DNA from: Crocinitomicaceae bacterium
GTDB taxonomy: Bacteria; Bacteroidota; Bacteroidia; Flavobacteriales_D; Crocinitomicaceae
Assembly (NCBI GenBank): GCA_017984635.1
Contig: JAGNZC010000003.1
Location: forward strand, 1-64,000
DNA: 64,000 nucleotides
Direction: 5' to 3'
Shown: positions 55,497-64,000 of the stretch, piece after piece
Numbering within the stretch: position 1 is the first letter of the stretch
How the letters are laid out: the number at the start of each line of letters is the position of its first letter
Translations under genes and position numbers: made by a program
Notes under the pieces: model-generated
Seen by the model: only the letters and a program-made list of their open reading frames with translations
Told to the model about the DNA's origin: nothing
Databases searched by the model: none

Positions 55497-56027
55497 TTAA
55501 ATGTATTTTTTGGTAAATTCCCACAAGACGACTCCCGCACAAACGGAAACATTCAAACTGTGTTTCGTGCCAAATTGAGGGATTTCTAAAACAACATCTG
55601 AAGCGTTGATTGCCGCTTGATTCACGCCATTGACTTCGTTTCCAAAAATCAAAGCAAAACGATCGCCGGGTAGGGTGTTACAATCTTGAAGAAACGTCGT
55701 TTTTTCTGTTTGTTCGATGCTGCAAATGGTTGTATTTTCAGCTTTCAATTGTTGAATCAACTGTGTGATATCCGTCACGTGTTCCCAAGCAACAGATTCA
55801 GTAGCGCCGAGAGCAGTTTTTTGAATGTCGCGATGAGGTGGACAAGCAGTGATGCCGCACAAATAGATTTTTTCAATGTTGAACGCGTCGGCTGTTCTAA
55901 AAAAAGACCCCACATTCGTTAAGCTGCGAATATCATCCAATACAACGATTAGAGGAAATTTTTTCTGCACTTTAAATGCTTCTTCGCTCACACGGTCCAG
56001 TTCCCACAATTTTAATTTTTTGTTCAT
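55497..56027 (-). CDS. SPOUT-class (TrmH/SpoU) RNA methyltransferase
   Basis: 176 aa with the knotted SAM-binding end: motif 1 VLDDIRSLTNVGSFFRTADAF, motif 2 LIFGNEVNGV and motif 3 PQFGTKHSLNVSVCAGVVLW. Short form lacking an N-terminal domain. tRNA ribose methylation (Gm18-like) or rRNA methylation both possible; the target is not deducible. Confidence 0.9.
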   Translation of the reverse strand: MNKKLKLWELDRVSEEAFKVQKKFPLIVVLDDIRSLTNVGSFFRTADAFNIEKIYLCGITACPPHRDIQKTALGATESVAWEHVTDITQLIQQLKAENTTICSIEQTEKTTFLQDCNTLPGDRFALIFGNEVNGVNQAAINASDVVLEIPQFGTKHSLNVSVCAGVVLWEFTKKYI

Positions 56028-56159
56028 CGCTACAAAAGTAAGGAGATTATTTGTTGAAACAAAAAAGGGTATAAGTTGGGCGCTCGAGCAGGCTTTTCAC
56101 TTTAATCTGTTTTGCAATTCTATTTGTTTAGTTTTTCGGCATTCGTTTTTACTTTTTGT

Positions 56160-58508
56160 TTAAAATTGCAATTTATAAACCACATTAGGGAAAAAACCTA
56201 ATTGATATGTTGTATTTATTTTCTGTAATTTATTGTCGTAATTTTGAGAAAAAACGTTGGAATGATTGGTAACATTTTGCAAATCTAAAGAAAACGTTTG
56301 TCCAATTTTTCTTTGACTACTGTTTAATTTGAATCCAACTTTAAAATCCAAACGATAATAATCTTCATAATTACTACCATTCACATCACTAGAAAGCACT
56401 TCTCTTCCAGTTGCAACGGATGCTGTTAAGTCTATTGCAGTGGTTGCTCTTCCTCCAGCGTATGTGAATTTTGTGTCTATTGAAATTCGATTTCGTTTAT
56501 CTTTTCCAATTTTCCATTCTTTTCCTGCTAAGAAGTTACAAACGAAATTCCCGTTAAACGAAGTGTTTCTGGTGATTCCATCACTTCCTTTGTACTCAGA
56601 ATTATAAATTGAAGCCGTAACTAATCCATAATAGCCTTTGCTAAAGAATTTTTCAAGTGTTAATTCAACTCCATAATTTGAACCAGTTCCTTTATTTTCT
56701 AAACTATCTGTTAAGTCTGTTTTAAAAGTTGCACCTGTATTTAACATCGAATAGCTACTCGAAACTGAGGTAATAGGTACATTATACAAAGCTTGATAAT
56801 AAATTTCAGTTTTAATACGCCAATCAGCAATCGGCTGAATATTGTAACCCAAAACAATATGATGACTTTTAGTAAATCCTAAGTTTTTATTGTTGTAAAG
56901 AATTGAACCATTTATATCTTTACTTTGTAAAAAGTATACATTTATTGGTTGCATTTGCGCATGTAAACCATAACCAAAATTAAGACTACTTTTACTCGTT
57001 GTGTTATAAACTAGACCAATTCGAGGCTCTATAGATGATGAATTATTCAATGCTAAATATTGTGAATGTACACCTGCATTAAGCGTTAATTTACTTGATA
57101 ACGAGTATTTTAAATGTGCAAACGCTTGAATTAAATTGGTGCTACTTGAATAATCCCAAATTTGTTTTTCAGGAGCAAAAATATGATCCTTTGTTTTTAA
57201 AGATAAATTGACATCTATGATTTCATCTTGAATACCTACTTTAAAGAAAAGGCGATTGTTTAGTTTTAAATGATATGTTGAGCTAAGAAAATAAGTAGAT
57301 TTATAAACGTTATTGTCCTCTCTTACATAACTACTATCTGCCATGTGATCATAATCGTATGCGGTCTGAATGGTTGCAGCATAATTAATTCCAACAGTTG
57401 AAGTGATAAAAGATTTCGCATTGATTTGCTTAAAATGATTAAAACCTCCAATTCCTATTTTACTATTGAAATCAACTTGGTTCCCATTTCCATAAAGGGT
57501 GTTTGTTGACCCGCCGCCAATATTTATTGTGCTTGAAGCTAATATCCCAAAAACAGAGAATTTACCAAGTTTTGTTGTGCCACTTGAAAGTTTGAAAGAA
57601 AAATCTTGGTAGGATGGAGTGGCAGTCGTACCAATATTTACACCAACAGCTTGAGCAATTCCAGCTAAAGAATAACGGTAACCAACTAAATAGGATGCAT
57701 CATTTTTCTTGCTAAATGGACCTTCAGTTGTTAACTCTAAGCCTGTAATTACACCAGCTTGAATAGTTGTTTCTCTTTTTTTGTTATTTCCAGATCTTAA
57801 ACCCAAGTCAAAAACACCAGCTGTGGCATTTCCATATTCTGCAGGAAAAGCAGAAGTGAAAAAATCTGAATTTTTCAATAAATTGGTATTCAAGGCGCTA
57901 ACAGCTCCACCAGTTGTTCCAACTGCAGCAAAATGATTTGGATTTGTAACGTTCATCCCATCGATTCTCCATAAAACGCCTACAGGTGAATTTCCGCGAA
58001 TAACAATGTCGTTTCTACTGTCATCTGGCGCGCTAACTCCAGCAAAATTTGCTGCTAGTCGTGCAGGATCATTTCTTCCTCCAGCATAGCGGTTGACTTC
58101 TTCCATAGAAAAAGTTCGGGCACTTACTGTTGCGAGTTTGTTGATTGTACCTCCTTTATTTGTTGCGCTAACTACAATTTCTTTGAGTTGTTTGTATTCT
58201 TCTTCCATCGAAATATCAAGAATAACTTCTTTTCCTGAAGTAACTTCAATATTGGGTAAAATCAAGGTTTTATAGCCGAAAAAGACGATTTTTAGTTCAT
58301 ATCTATCTGGAGGTAAATTTTTTAACACATAATTACCAACTGAATCAGAAATACAGCCTAAGTTTAAGTTTGAAAGTTGAATTGTAGCTCCAATTATAGG
58401 TGTTTGCGTTAGCTTATCAGTGATAGAACCTCTAATGGTTTGTGAATTGTTTTGGGCAATTGTTAAAACAGGAGTGATTAATAGGAAAAATGCAAGAATT
58501 CGTTTCAT
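56160..58508 (-). CDS. TonB-dependent receptor with carboxypeptidase-like domain
   Basis: 782 aa: signal peptide (TIAQ), CarboxypepD_reg-like domain (RGSITDKLTQTPIIGATIQL), plug with NPVGVLWRIDGMNVTNPNHF, then a barrel ending NVVYKLQF. Plug spacing is looser than usual, and there is no DUF4249 or SusD partner, so the ligand stays open. Single gene; the stop is next to an AT-rich spacer before trmH. Confidence 0.9.
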   Translation of the reverse strand: MKRILAFFLLITPVLTIAQNNSQTIRGSITDKLTQTPIIGATIQLSNLNLGCISDSVGNYVLKNLPPDRYELKIVFFGYKTLILPNIEVTSGKEVILDISMEEEYKQLKEIVVSATNKGGTINKLATVSARTFSMEEVNRYAGGRNDPARLAANFAGVSAPDDSRNDIVIRGNSPVGVLWRIDGMNVTNPNHFAAVGTTGGAVSALNTNLLKNSDFFTSAFPAEYGNATAGVFDLGLRSGNNKKRETTIQAGVITGLELTTEGPFSKKNDASYLVGYRYSLAGIAQAVGVNIGTTATPSYQDFSFKLSSGTTKLGKFSVFGILASSTINIGGGSTNTLYGNGNQVDFNSKIGIGGFNHFKQINAKSFITSTVGINYAATIQTAYDYDHMADSSYVREDNNVYKSTYFLSSTYHLKLNNRLFFKVGIQDEIIDVNLSLKTKDHIFAPEKQIWDYSSSTNLIQAFAHLKYSLSSKLTLNAGVHSQYLALNNSSSIEPRIGLVYNTTSKSSLNFGYGLHAQMQPINVYFLQSKDINGSILYNNKNLGFTKSHHIVLGYNIQPIADWRIKTEIYYQALYNVPITSVSSSYSMLNTGATFKTDLTDSLENKGTGSNYGVELTLEKFFSKGYYGLVTASIYNSEYKGSDGITRNTSFNGNFVCNFLAGKEWKIGKDKRNRISIDTKFTYAGGRATTAIDLTASVATGREVLSSDVNGSNYEDYYRLDFKVGFKLNSSQRKIGQTFSLDLQNVTNHSNVFSQNYDNKLQKINTTYQLGFFPNVVYKLQF

Positions 58509-58583
58509 AATTAAATGTTAGATAAAGAAAAGTGTTCAATAATTAAATTGGATGTTTTAATCTTGTTTTTCTTGCACTCTTTT

Positions 58584-59030
58584 TTATTTTAATTCTTTCA
58601 CTTGAGAGATTCCAAATTGAATTGCGTTTAATAATACTTCTAAATCTATGTCTTTCAATGATTTGAAATTTATACAGTAACCAGTGATTTTAGCTTTGCC
58701 CAATTTGTTGCCAATAAATTGATTTAAAAGGGTTTTATCTTTTAATCCAATAATATAAACTGAGATACCAGTTGAATGAGCACTCAATCCTACTTGGAAA
58801 ACGTCTTTTGTTTTTCCTTTTACTGTTTCAAGTTGCAAATTACCGAAGCCAATTGTTGGATTTGTGACTACTTTACCAGCACTATTTTTTCCATCATCGA
58901 ACCACAATTGATCATTTTTAAACAATGCTGAAATGTGTTGGTACAAGACAAGCAATTCACTTGATTTTGATTCAGTTAGACTTGCAATGTGCGCTGTAAT
59001 ATGTGTTAACGTATCGTTTGGATAGTTCAT
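58584..59030 (-). CDS. DUF1801 protein
   Basis: 148 aa, no signal, DUF1801-like (YdhG/YjhX-type alpha-beta fold). Marks: NPTIGFGNLQ, FQVGLSAHSTGISVYIIG, ITGYCINFKSLKDID. Function unknown in this family. Divergent from mutS. Confidence 0.78.
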   Translation of the reverse strand: MNYPNDTLTHITAHIASLTESKSSELLVLYQHISALFKNDQLWFDDGKNSAGKVVTNPTIGFGNLQLETVKGKTKDVFQVGLSAHSTGISVYIIGLKDKTLLNQFIGNKLGKAKITGYCINFKSLKDIDLEVLLNAIQFGISQVKELK

Positions 59031-59147
59031 AAACTAATCTTGAACGTGTAAAAATAAACCAATGTGCTTTTGAATACAATAAATGTAAGATAAATTTCAA
59101 TTAATCATAAGATTGGATCGCTTGTTGAAAACATCTGCTTGGCTTGT

Positions 59148-59178
59148 TTTGAAATCTCATAGATTGACTCTAAATTTA
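59148..59178 (+). promoter_or_regulatory. promoter of mutS
   Basis: TTTG at 59148-59151, 19 bases, TAAATTTA at 59171-59178 (one mismatch to TAnnTTTG at the last base). It lies inside the open frame before the likely mutS start and argues for the downstream start. Confidence 0.6.
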
Positions 59179-59202
59179 CCTTTTCAAAATAATAGCAACA
59201 CA

Positions 59203-61833
59203 TTGGCAAAAGAAAAACAAGATAAAAGCGCGACTGAAACGCCTTTAATGAAACAATACAATCAGATCAAAGCGCGACATCCGCAAGCTTTGTTGTTGTT
59301 TCGTGTAGGGGATTTTTATGAGACATTTGGTGAAGACGCAATTAAAACGGCCAAAATCTTAGGAATTATTTTGACAAAAAGAGGAGCCGGTTCTCCTTCA
59401 GAAATTGAATTAGCTGGTTTCCCGCATCATTCTTTAGATACGTATTTGCCAAAATTGGTCAGGGCAGGTCAACGCGTTGCAATCTGCGATCAATTGGAAG
59501 ATCCGAAAATGACCAAAACCATCGTAAAAAGAGGTGTGACAGAATTAGTAACGCCTGGAGTTTCTTTCAACGATCAAGTTTTAGATAAAAACAAAAACAA
59601 TTTCTTGTGTGCCATTCATTTTGAAAAAGAGAGTTGTGGTATTTCATTTTTAGATGTTTCTACGGGTGAATTTTTAGTAGCACAAGGAAATAAGGAATAC
59701 ATTGAAAAATTAATTCAAGGCTTTGAGCCAACTGAAGTGTTGTTTCAAAAAAACAAATCGAAAGAATACGAAGCACTCTTTGGTGATAGATTTTATACCT
59801 TTCGCCTAGAAGATTGGGTTTTTACACCCGATTTCGCGCATGAATCATTGAATAAGCACTTTGGCACGCAATCGTTAAAAGGATTTGGAGTCGATAATTT
59901 AGACAAAGGAATTTTAGCTGCTGGAGCCATTTTGTTTTATTTGTCTGAAAACCAACACAATCGTTTGTCGCACATCACGTCAATTGCTAGAATTGAAGAA
60001 GAAAAATACGTGTGGCTAGATCGATTCACTGTTCGTAATTTAGAGTTAATTAGTTCTCCGCATGAAAACGCAACAACGTTAGTAGATGTATTGGATCGTA
60101 CGAAAACCCCAATGGGCGGACGTATGATGAAGCGCTGGATCGTTTTGCCATTGAAAGATGAACAACCCATCAACCAACGATTGCAAGCGGTTGCTTATTT
60201 GAAAGAGGCTGATTCTGTTGCGTATGAAATTGGTGAACGTTTAAAAGAAATTGGCGATATCGAACGCTTGATTTCGAAAGTTGCTGTTGGTAAAGTGAAT
60301 CCGAAAGAAGTGATGCAGTTACGCCGAACCTTGGCTCAGATTGAACCGATTCAATCCAATCTTTCCGGGGCAACCGATGATGGTTTAAAACGAATTGCAA
60401 GCCAGTTGAATCCGTGTAATCCATTGATGCAATTGATCGATCAAACCTTGGTGGATGATCCAGCGATTCAAGTTGGAAAAGGATTTATTATTCGCGAAGG
60501 ATGTCATGCAGAGTTGGATGAGTTGCGTATCATTTCGATGAATGGGAAAGATTACTTGGAAGATTTGCAAAATCGTGAGTCGGAAAGAACGGGAATTCCT
60601 AGTTTAAAAGTTGCATTCAACAATGTATTTGGCTATTATTTAGAAGTTAGAAACACACACAAAGATAAAGTACCTGAAGAATGGATACGCAAGCAAACTT
60701 TAGTGAATGCAGAGCGTTACATTACGGAAGAATTAAAAGAATACGAAACAAAAATACTAGGAGCGGAAGAAAAGATTCATGCGATTGAGTCGCGCTTATT
60801 TCAAGAATTAGTGCTTTCTATGGCTGATTACATTCAGATTTTGCAGCAAAATGCATTTTACATCGCTCAATTAGATTGTTTGTTATCGTTTGCAACGGTT
60901 GCCAAAAATAACCAGTATCATTTACCTCAAATTAAATCAGATTTTGCCATAACGATCAAACAAGGTCGTCATCCTGTAATTGAAAAACAATTGAAAGCAG
61001 GCGATGAGTATGTTGCGAATGATGTGTATTTGGATACAGACTCTCAGCAGATCATCATGATTACTGGTCCAAACATGAGTGGTAAGAGTGCGCTTTTGCG
61101 ACAAACAGCGTTGATTTGTTTAATGGCACAAATGGGTTCTTTTGTTCCTGCCGAATCAGCAGAAATTGGACTTGTCGACAAAGTGTTTACGCGTGTAGGA
61201 GCATCGGATAATATTTCATCAGGAGAATCCACATTTATGGTTGAAATGAATGAAACCGCAAGTATTTTGAATAATTTATCGGATCGCAGTTTGATTTTAA
61301 TGGATGAAATTGGAAGAGGAACAAGCACCTATGATGGAATTTCCATTGCTTGGGCCATCGCTGAATACATCCATGAACACCCAAAATCGAAAGCAAAAAC
61401 ATTGTTTGCAACGCATTACCATGAATTAAATGAGATGACCAATCTATTTACACGGATAAAAAATTTCAATGTTTCGGTCAAAGAAACTGGCACGAAGATT
61501 TTATTTACCCGAAAATTAGTGGAGGGAGGAAGTGAACATTCTTTTGGGATTCATGTTGCAAAATTAGCAGGTATGCCAACAAAGGTATTGCACCGTGCAG
61601 AATTGATGTTAAAAGAATTAGAGCAAAGTCACGATTTAGGCGAAAAGCCAGCTATGAAAGAAAAAGTAAAGAAAGCAGTTGCTTCAGATTCCATGCAATT
61701 AAGCTTTTTCCAATTAAATGATCCTGTGTTAGAACAAATCCGAGATGAGTTGGTAAGCATTGATATTAACGCGTTAACTCCGGTGGAAGCATTGATGAAG
61801 TTGAACGAAATCAAGAAGTTAACAGGCGGATAA
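59203..61833 (+). CDS. mutS: DNA mismatch repair protein MutS
   Basis: Mismatch-recognition ATPase. The mismatch-binding motif is [16 protein letters not shown], with Phe-x-Glu in DFYETFGE; the ABC-type ATPase core has Walker [15 protein letters not shown], Walker [16 protein letters not shown] and the helix-turn-helix [11 protein letters not shown]. The open frame reaches 59113, but the [12 protein letters not shown] start block of homologues and the promoter inside the extension favour TTG at 59203, giving 876 aa. The start is therefore uncertain; the identity is not. Confidence 0.95.
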   Translation: MAKEKQDKSATETPLMKQYNQIKARHPQALLLFRVGDFYETFGEDAIKTAKILGIILTKRGAGSPSEIELAGFPHHSLDTYLPKLVRAGQRVAICDQLEDPKMTKTIVKRGVTELVTPGVSFNDQVLDKNKNNFLCAIHFEKESCGISFLDVSTGEFLVAQGNKEYIEKLIQGFEPTEVLFQKNKSKEYEALFGDRFYTFRLEDWVFTPDFAHESLNKHFGTQSLKGFGVDNLDKGILAAGAILFYLSENQHNRLSHITSIARIEEEKYVWLDRFTVRNLELISSPHENATTLVDVLDRTKTPMGGRMMKRWIVLPLKDEQPINQRLQAVAYLKEADSVAYEIGERLKEIGDIERLISKVAVGKVNPKEVMQLRRTLAQIEPIQSNLSGATDDGLKRIASQLNPCNPLMQLIDQTLVDDPAIQVGKGFIIREGCHAELDELRIISMNGKDYLEDLQNRESERTGIPSLKVAFNNVFGYYLEVRNTHKDKVPEEWIRKQTLVNAERYITEELKEYETKILGAEEKIHAIESRLFQELVLSMADYIQILQQNAFYIAQLDCLLSFATVAKNNQYHLPQIKSDFAITIKQGRHPVIEKQLKAGDEYVANDVYLDTDSQQIIMITGPNMSGKSALLRQTALICLMAQMGSFVPAESAEIGLVDKVFTRVGASDNISSGESTFMVEMNETASILNNLSDRSLILMDEIGRGTSTYDGISIAWAIAEYIHEHPKSKAKTLFATHYHELNEMTNLFTRIKNFNVSVKETGTKILFTRKLVEGGSEHSFGIHVAKLAGMPTKVLHRAELMLKELEQSHDLGEKPAMKEKVKKAVASDSMQLSFFQLNDPVLEQIRDELVSIDINALTPVEALMKLNEIKKLTGG

Positions 61834-61865
61834 AAAAATAAATTAAAAAAAACCAACAAAGTGTA

Positions 61866-61895
61866 TTGTCTTTTTAGAAAAACTTTATACATTTG
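61866..61895 (+). promoter_or_regulatory. promoter of the tRNA operon
   Basis: TTG at 61866-61868, 19 bases, then TACATTTG at 61888-61895, exact TAnnTTTG. tRNA-Gly starts 71 bases further on. Confidence 0.8.
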
Positions 61896-61966
61896 TCGCC
61901 CGTAACAAACGAAAACATCGGTTTTCAATTTTTGTTTCGGTGTTCAGTCAACTGAATTGAAATATT

Positions 61967-62039
61967 GCGAGAGTAGCTCAGTTGGTAGAGCACAACCTTG
62001 CCAAGGTTGGGGTCGCGAGTTCGAATCTCGTCTCCCGCT
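61967..62039 (+). tRNA. tRNA-Gly (GCC)
   Basis: Cloverleaf with D-stem GCTC/GAGC, anticodon stem CAACC/GGTTG, loop TTGCCAA (anticodon GCC at 62000-62002) and T-loop GTTCGAAT. The acceptor GCGAGAG pairs with CTCCCGC except for an A-C mismatch at position 4:69, where G-C is usual. CCA is not encoded (TCA follows). Confidence 0.96.
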
Positions 62040-62046
62040 CAAGTCC

Positions 62047-62130
62047 GCTCGGATGGTGGAATTGGTAGACACGCCGGACTTAAAATCCTGTGCCTGTATG
62101 GGCGTGCGGGTTCAAGTCCCGCTCCGAGTA
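62047..62130 (+). tRNA. tRNA-Leu (TAA)
   Basis: Class II tRNA with long variable arm. Acceptor GCTCGGA/TCCGAGT with the usual G1-U72, D-arm GTGG...CAC, anticodon loop CTTAAAA (anticodon TAA), T-arm GCGGG/CCCGC. Anticodon stem CCGGA/TCCTG has a C-T mismatch at 28:42. CCA is not encoded. Co-transcribed with tRNA-Gly, 7 bases apart. Confidence 0.94.
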
Positions 62131-62134
62131 CTAA

Positions 62135-62163
62135 AGAGTCTCTGAATCTCAGAGGCTCTTTTT
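62135..62163 (+). terminator. terminator of the tRNA operon
   Basis: An 11-base stem with one G-T pair, AGAGTCTCTGA against TCAGAGGCTCT, with a 3-base loop, followed by five T, right after tRNA-Leu. Confidence 0.9.
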
Positions 62164-62338
62164 AGTTTTAAAACATTTAAGATATACGAATTGGCTTCCA
62201 CCTTTCGTATTTGATTAATCCCATTCACTTTGTGTTTGGGATTTTTCTTTTCCAAAAATTTTCCAATCAGTACAAAAAATAGAATAGCATTAAAATGCAT
62301 TCATAAAATTGTATTTCAAATAATTAATGATTGACCTT
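62164..62338. other. AT-rich spacer before the RAYT locus
   Basis: I see no gene, hairpin of note or promoter with both boxes in this spacer between the tRNA terminator and the left direct repeat. Confidence 0.4.
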
Positions 62339-62341
62339 GTT

Positions 62342-62355
62342 TTGGCTAAAGCCAA
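62342..62355. repeat. hairpin TTGGCTAAAGCCAA
   Basis: Perfect 6-base stem TTGGCT/AGCCAA with 2-base loop. A near copy with one change, TTGACTAAAGCCAA, is at 63188-63201. Confidence 0.85.
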
Positions 62356-62372
62356 TTTCAATTCTATTTAAA

Positions 62373-62483
62373 ATGCCTCCAGATAAATCTGGAGCCAAAA
62401 CAAAATCTGGAGGTAAAACAAAATCTGGAGATAAAACAAAATCTGGATGCAAAACAATAATAATCAATGGAAATTGGAATTAA
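62373..62483 (+). CDS. possible short ORF with KSGxKT repeats
   Basis: A 36-residue frame: MPPD, then (KSGAKT)(KSGGKT)(KSGDKT)(KSGCKT), then IIINGNWN and stop. It is created by four 18-base repeats in which only one codon differs. The basic repeat could bind nucleic acid, but no promoter with both boxes or ribosome site is seen and the DNA repeat alone may explain it. Call as a hypothesis only. Confidence 0.3.
   Translation: MPPDKSGAKTKSGGKTKSGDKTKSGCKTIIINGNWN
62377..62394. repeat. hairpin CTCCAGAT/ATCTGGAG
   Basis: Perfect 8-base stem with AA loop; its right arm is the start of the first 18-base repeat. Confidence 0.9.
62385..62456. repeat. four tandem 18-base repeats
   Basis: Consensus AAATCTGGANNNAAAACA, four copies back to back, identical except positions 10-12, which read GCC, GGT, GAT and TGC. 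TCTGGA in each copy is the right arm of the neighbouring hairpin. No spacers between units. Confidence 0.95.
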
Positions 62484-62517
62484 TTTTATTCATTATAATA
62501 TTTGAGTATGAATTGAA

Positions 62518-62532
62518 ATGGGATTGTCCCAT
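62518..62532. repeat. hairpin ATGGGA/TCCCAT
   Basis: 6-base perfect stem with TTG loop, sharing the ATGGGA core with the larger hairpin at 62597-62626. Confidence 0.85.
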
Positions 62533-62596
62533 GTATATTTGATAAATGAATATGATTAGCGATGGTGTTTTCATATATTTTGATGAAGAATCAATC

Positions 62597-62626
62597 AATA
62601 GAAATGGGATTTATCCCATTTCTATT
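62597..62626. repeat. 14-base perfect hairpin
   Basis: AATAGAAATGGGAT, TT, ATCCCATTTCTATT: a perfect 14-base stem with a 2-base loop. Confidence 0.93.
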
Positions 62627-62641
62627 ATTATCAAGAATAAA

Positions 62642-62655
62642 TTGGCTTCAGCCAA
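62642..62655. repeat. hairpin TTGGCTTCAGCCAA
   Basis: Perfect 6-base stem TTGGCT/AGCCAA; same arms as the hairpin at 62342 with loop TC instead of AA. Confidence 0.9.
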
Positions 62656-62741
62656 ATAAATAATCAACCAAAATTTAATCAGTTAAAATATTTTTTTGTA
62701 ATTTGAATAATGAAATCATTTTACGAAAATTATTATAGTTT

Positions 62742-63179
62742 ATGCCCTTTGTAAAAGTTTATATACATTTTGTGTGGAGCACAAAAAATCGGGCCCCATT
62801 TCTTGCTACAAAAGAATTGAGATTAATCATGTGGAATCACATTAGAGAAAACGCAAAATCAAAAGGAATTTTTATTGATTTTATTAATGGCTATAATGAT
62901 CATTGTCATTGTTTAGTTTCCCTTGGGATAGATCAAACGATACAAAAGACCATGCAATTAATAAAGGGAGAATCTTCTTTTTGGTTTAACAATCAAAATC
63001 TGATACCTGAAAAGTTCCAGTGGCAAGAAGAATATTTTGCAGTTTCAGTTTCTGAATCAATGATTGATATAGTTCGAAATTATATTAAAAAACAGGAGAT
63101 TCATCATAGTAAAAAAACATTTCAAGATGAATATGATGAATTTTTTGAGAAATATGGCTTTCTAAAAATTAATGAGTGA
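62742..63179 (+). CDS. Y1-type (IS200/RAYT) transposase
   Basis: 145 aa, full-length for this group. The HUH metal motif is DHCHCLV (His-x-His), and the catalytic Tyr lies in RNYIKKQEIHH, in the helix after FAVSVSESMIDIV; KTFQDEYDEFFEKYG closes the protein. It is of the REP-associated type rather than insertion-sequence TnpA, shown by the C-terminal QEIHH...TFQDEY block and by flanking palindromes. It would nick single-stranded hairpin DNA. Intact, so it may be active. Confidence 0.93.
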   Translation: MPFVKVYIHFVWSTKNRAPFLATKELRLIMWNHIRENAKSKGIFIDFINGYNDHCHCLVSLGIDQTIQKTMQLIKGESSFWFNNQNLIPEKFQWQEEYFAVSVSESMIDIVRNYIKKQEIHHSKKTFQDEYDEFFEKYGFLKINE

Positions 63180-63405
63180 CAATCGTTTTGACTAAAGCCA
63201 ATCTCAATTCTAGTTGAAATTTTTATTAACAATTAGTTTAATAGCTTTTTGTTTGTATTTAAATAGATAATGTATACCAATTTAAAAGTATTTTAAATTC
63301 AACTTACAACAATCAATTTTTTTTATCATTTGTAATATTTCTGATTATAAAGAAGGTATATATTGAAATTTTATTATTTTTACCCGAATTAAAAAACTAT
63401 TTAAT

Positions 63406-64000
63406 ATGAAAAAAATATACTTTTTAGGTTTTGCTGCCTTGAGTGTTTTTGGAGTAAATGCTCAAAGAAACATTTCGGAAAGCAAAATGCGTGTTTTTGG
63501 AGCTGTTGAAAAAGCGGCTAAACCAATTTTAACGGATCAAGCGTCAACAAAAGCTGTTGTTTGGTCAAACGATTTCTCAACTGCTTCTCAGTGGGCAATT
63601 ACGAACGCAACAAGTGATGCTCAAAACTGGGTTATCACGAATGTAGCTAACAACACAATGGGTTACAACACAGGAAGCTGGAAAGAAACTTCAATTACTG
63701 TTTCTAATGAAAACGGGTACGCTTTATTTGATTCTGATGCAGTTGGTGCTGATGGAGGTATACAAGATGCAAGCATTACATTTTCTAATACAATTGATTT
63801 AACTGGTCACCCTAATGTTGTTTTAGAATTTAATCAACGAATTAGAATCTGGCAAACTACTCAATCATTTGTTCAAATTAGTACAAATGGTGGTACAACT
63901 TGGACAGATTTTGAAGTAAATGCAGGAAGACCAGTGAGTGTTGCTTTTGAAGAAAAAATGTCAGTAAATATTTCTTCTGCAGCAGGTGGTCAAGCTAACG
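63406..64000 (+). CDS. secreted protein, 3' part outside the window
   Basis: Open frame of 198 codons to the window edge from ATG at 63406, with signal peptide MKKIYFLGFAALSVFGVNAQ. The body (VVWSNDFSTASQWAITN, VLEFNQRIRIWQTTQSFVQI, STNGGTTWTDFEV) looks like a choice-of-anchor J/jelly-roll domain seen in type IX cargo proteins, but the sorting tail would be beyond the window. It is more GC-rich than the flanking spacer. A TATTTTTA box with one mismatch lies at 63373. Confidence 0.75.
   Translation, partial: MKKIYFLGFAALSVFGVNAQRNISESKMRVFGAVEKAAKPILTDQASTKAVVWSNDFSTASQWAITNATSDAQNWVITNVANNTMGYNTGSWKETSITVSNENGYALFDSDAVGADGGIQDASITFSNTIDLTGHPNVVLEFNQRIRIWQTTQSFVQISTNGGTTWTDFEVNAGRPVSVAFEEKMSVNISSAAGGQAN

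Larger units (their letters stand above)
62339..63220 (+). mobile_element. RAYT/REP-type locus bounded by 36-base direct repeats
   Basis: A Y1-transposase gene preceded by five hairpins and a tandem repeat, bounded on both sides by copies of GTTTTGRCTAAAGCCAAT plus 18 more bases (62339-62374 and 63185-63220, 32 of 36 identical). REP-associated tyrosine transposases are known to sit among such palindromes. The boundaries are my inference from the direct repeats. Confidence 0.7.

Noticed and set aside
59113..59202. N-terminal extension of MutS from an upstream TTG
   Set aside because: The extension has no homologue-like sequence and contains a promoter with correct spacing; ETPLMKQYN follows the downstream start.
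61957..62145. Open frame of 62 codons over the tRNA genes
   Set aside because: It reads through both tRNAs; the cloverleaf structures explain the sequence.
62385..62456. Tandem repeats considered as a CRISPR array
   Set aside because: Units are 18 bases and adjoin without spacers; no cas genes are nearby.

Overview
The window is a chromosomal piece of a low-GC Bacteroidota bacterium, most likely of the order Flavobacteriales; a Crocinitomicaceae or Fluviicola-like genome is a guess. The signs are: many -7 boxes of the form TAnnTTTG with a TTTG or TTG about 19-20 bases upstream, no clear Shine-Dalgarno sequences, TonB-dependent receptors with a carboxypeptidase-like N-terminal domain, a DUF4249 lipoprotein, a Por-type (type IX secretion) C-terminal tail, and the two-repeat PD40/TPR and SprA-like outer-membrane proteins typical of this phylum. 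Most of the window is ordinary housekeeping DNA in short operons.

Layout. 1-2.2 kb: truncated ddl and convergent dacB (peptidoglycan D-Ala metabolism). 2.3-8.3 kb: a compact polysaccharide operon (GT4 glycosyltransferase, Wza-like exporter, Wzc-like tyrosine kinase with a Gly-Tyr tail, RfbC, WecA/MraY-like transferase). 8.3-20 kb: uvrA, truA, a PD40 protein, purB, lnt, a membrane-anchored protein, rnhB and a small secreted protein. 20-27.2 kb: a DUF4920 lipoprotein, a first MauG/MbnP pair, a DbpA-like helicase with DEYD instead of DEAD, and a giant SprA-like outer-membrane protein. 27.4-32.7 kb: a two-component pair, miaE, and the methionine-salvage genes mtnD-mtnC-mtnA. 32.7-35.6 kb: three unrecognised secreted or outer-membrane proteins; between them lies a second, decayed copy of the 3' end of mtnA. 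35.6-40 kb: an operon with an ECF sigma factor, a probable anti-sigma factor, a Spy/CnrX-like protein, a second MbnP/MauG pair and a YHYH-domain protein carrying a type IX tail. 40-51.5 kb: prenyl synthase, rfbA, an RND/MMPL exporter, pyrF, a TonB receptor with DUF4249, prfA, purM and a J-KTSC fusion. 51.7-59 kb: two tandem histidine kinases, a ferredoxin-NADP reductase, a SPOUT methyltransferase, a TonB receptor and a DUF1801 protein. 59-62.2 kb: mutS and a tRNA-Gly/tRNA-Leu operon with its own promoter and terminator. 62.3-63.2 kb: a RAYT-type (Y1) transposase locus rich in hairpins. The window ends inside a secreted protein gene.

The most unusual material is (1) the RAYT locus, bounded by 36-base direct repeats and holding five hairpins plus four copies of an 18-base repeat that reads as (KSGxKT)4 with only one codon varying; (2) the duplicated, frameshifted mtnA tail beside a very AT-rich secreted-protein gene; (3) the two MauG/MbnP pairs, one under an ECF sigma factor. 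All calls are from reading the sequence and protein motifs; no database search was possible.
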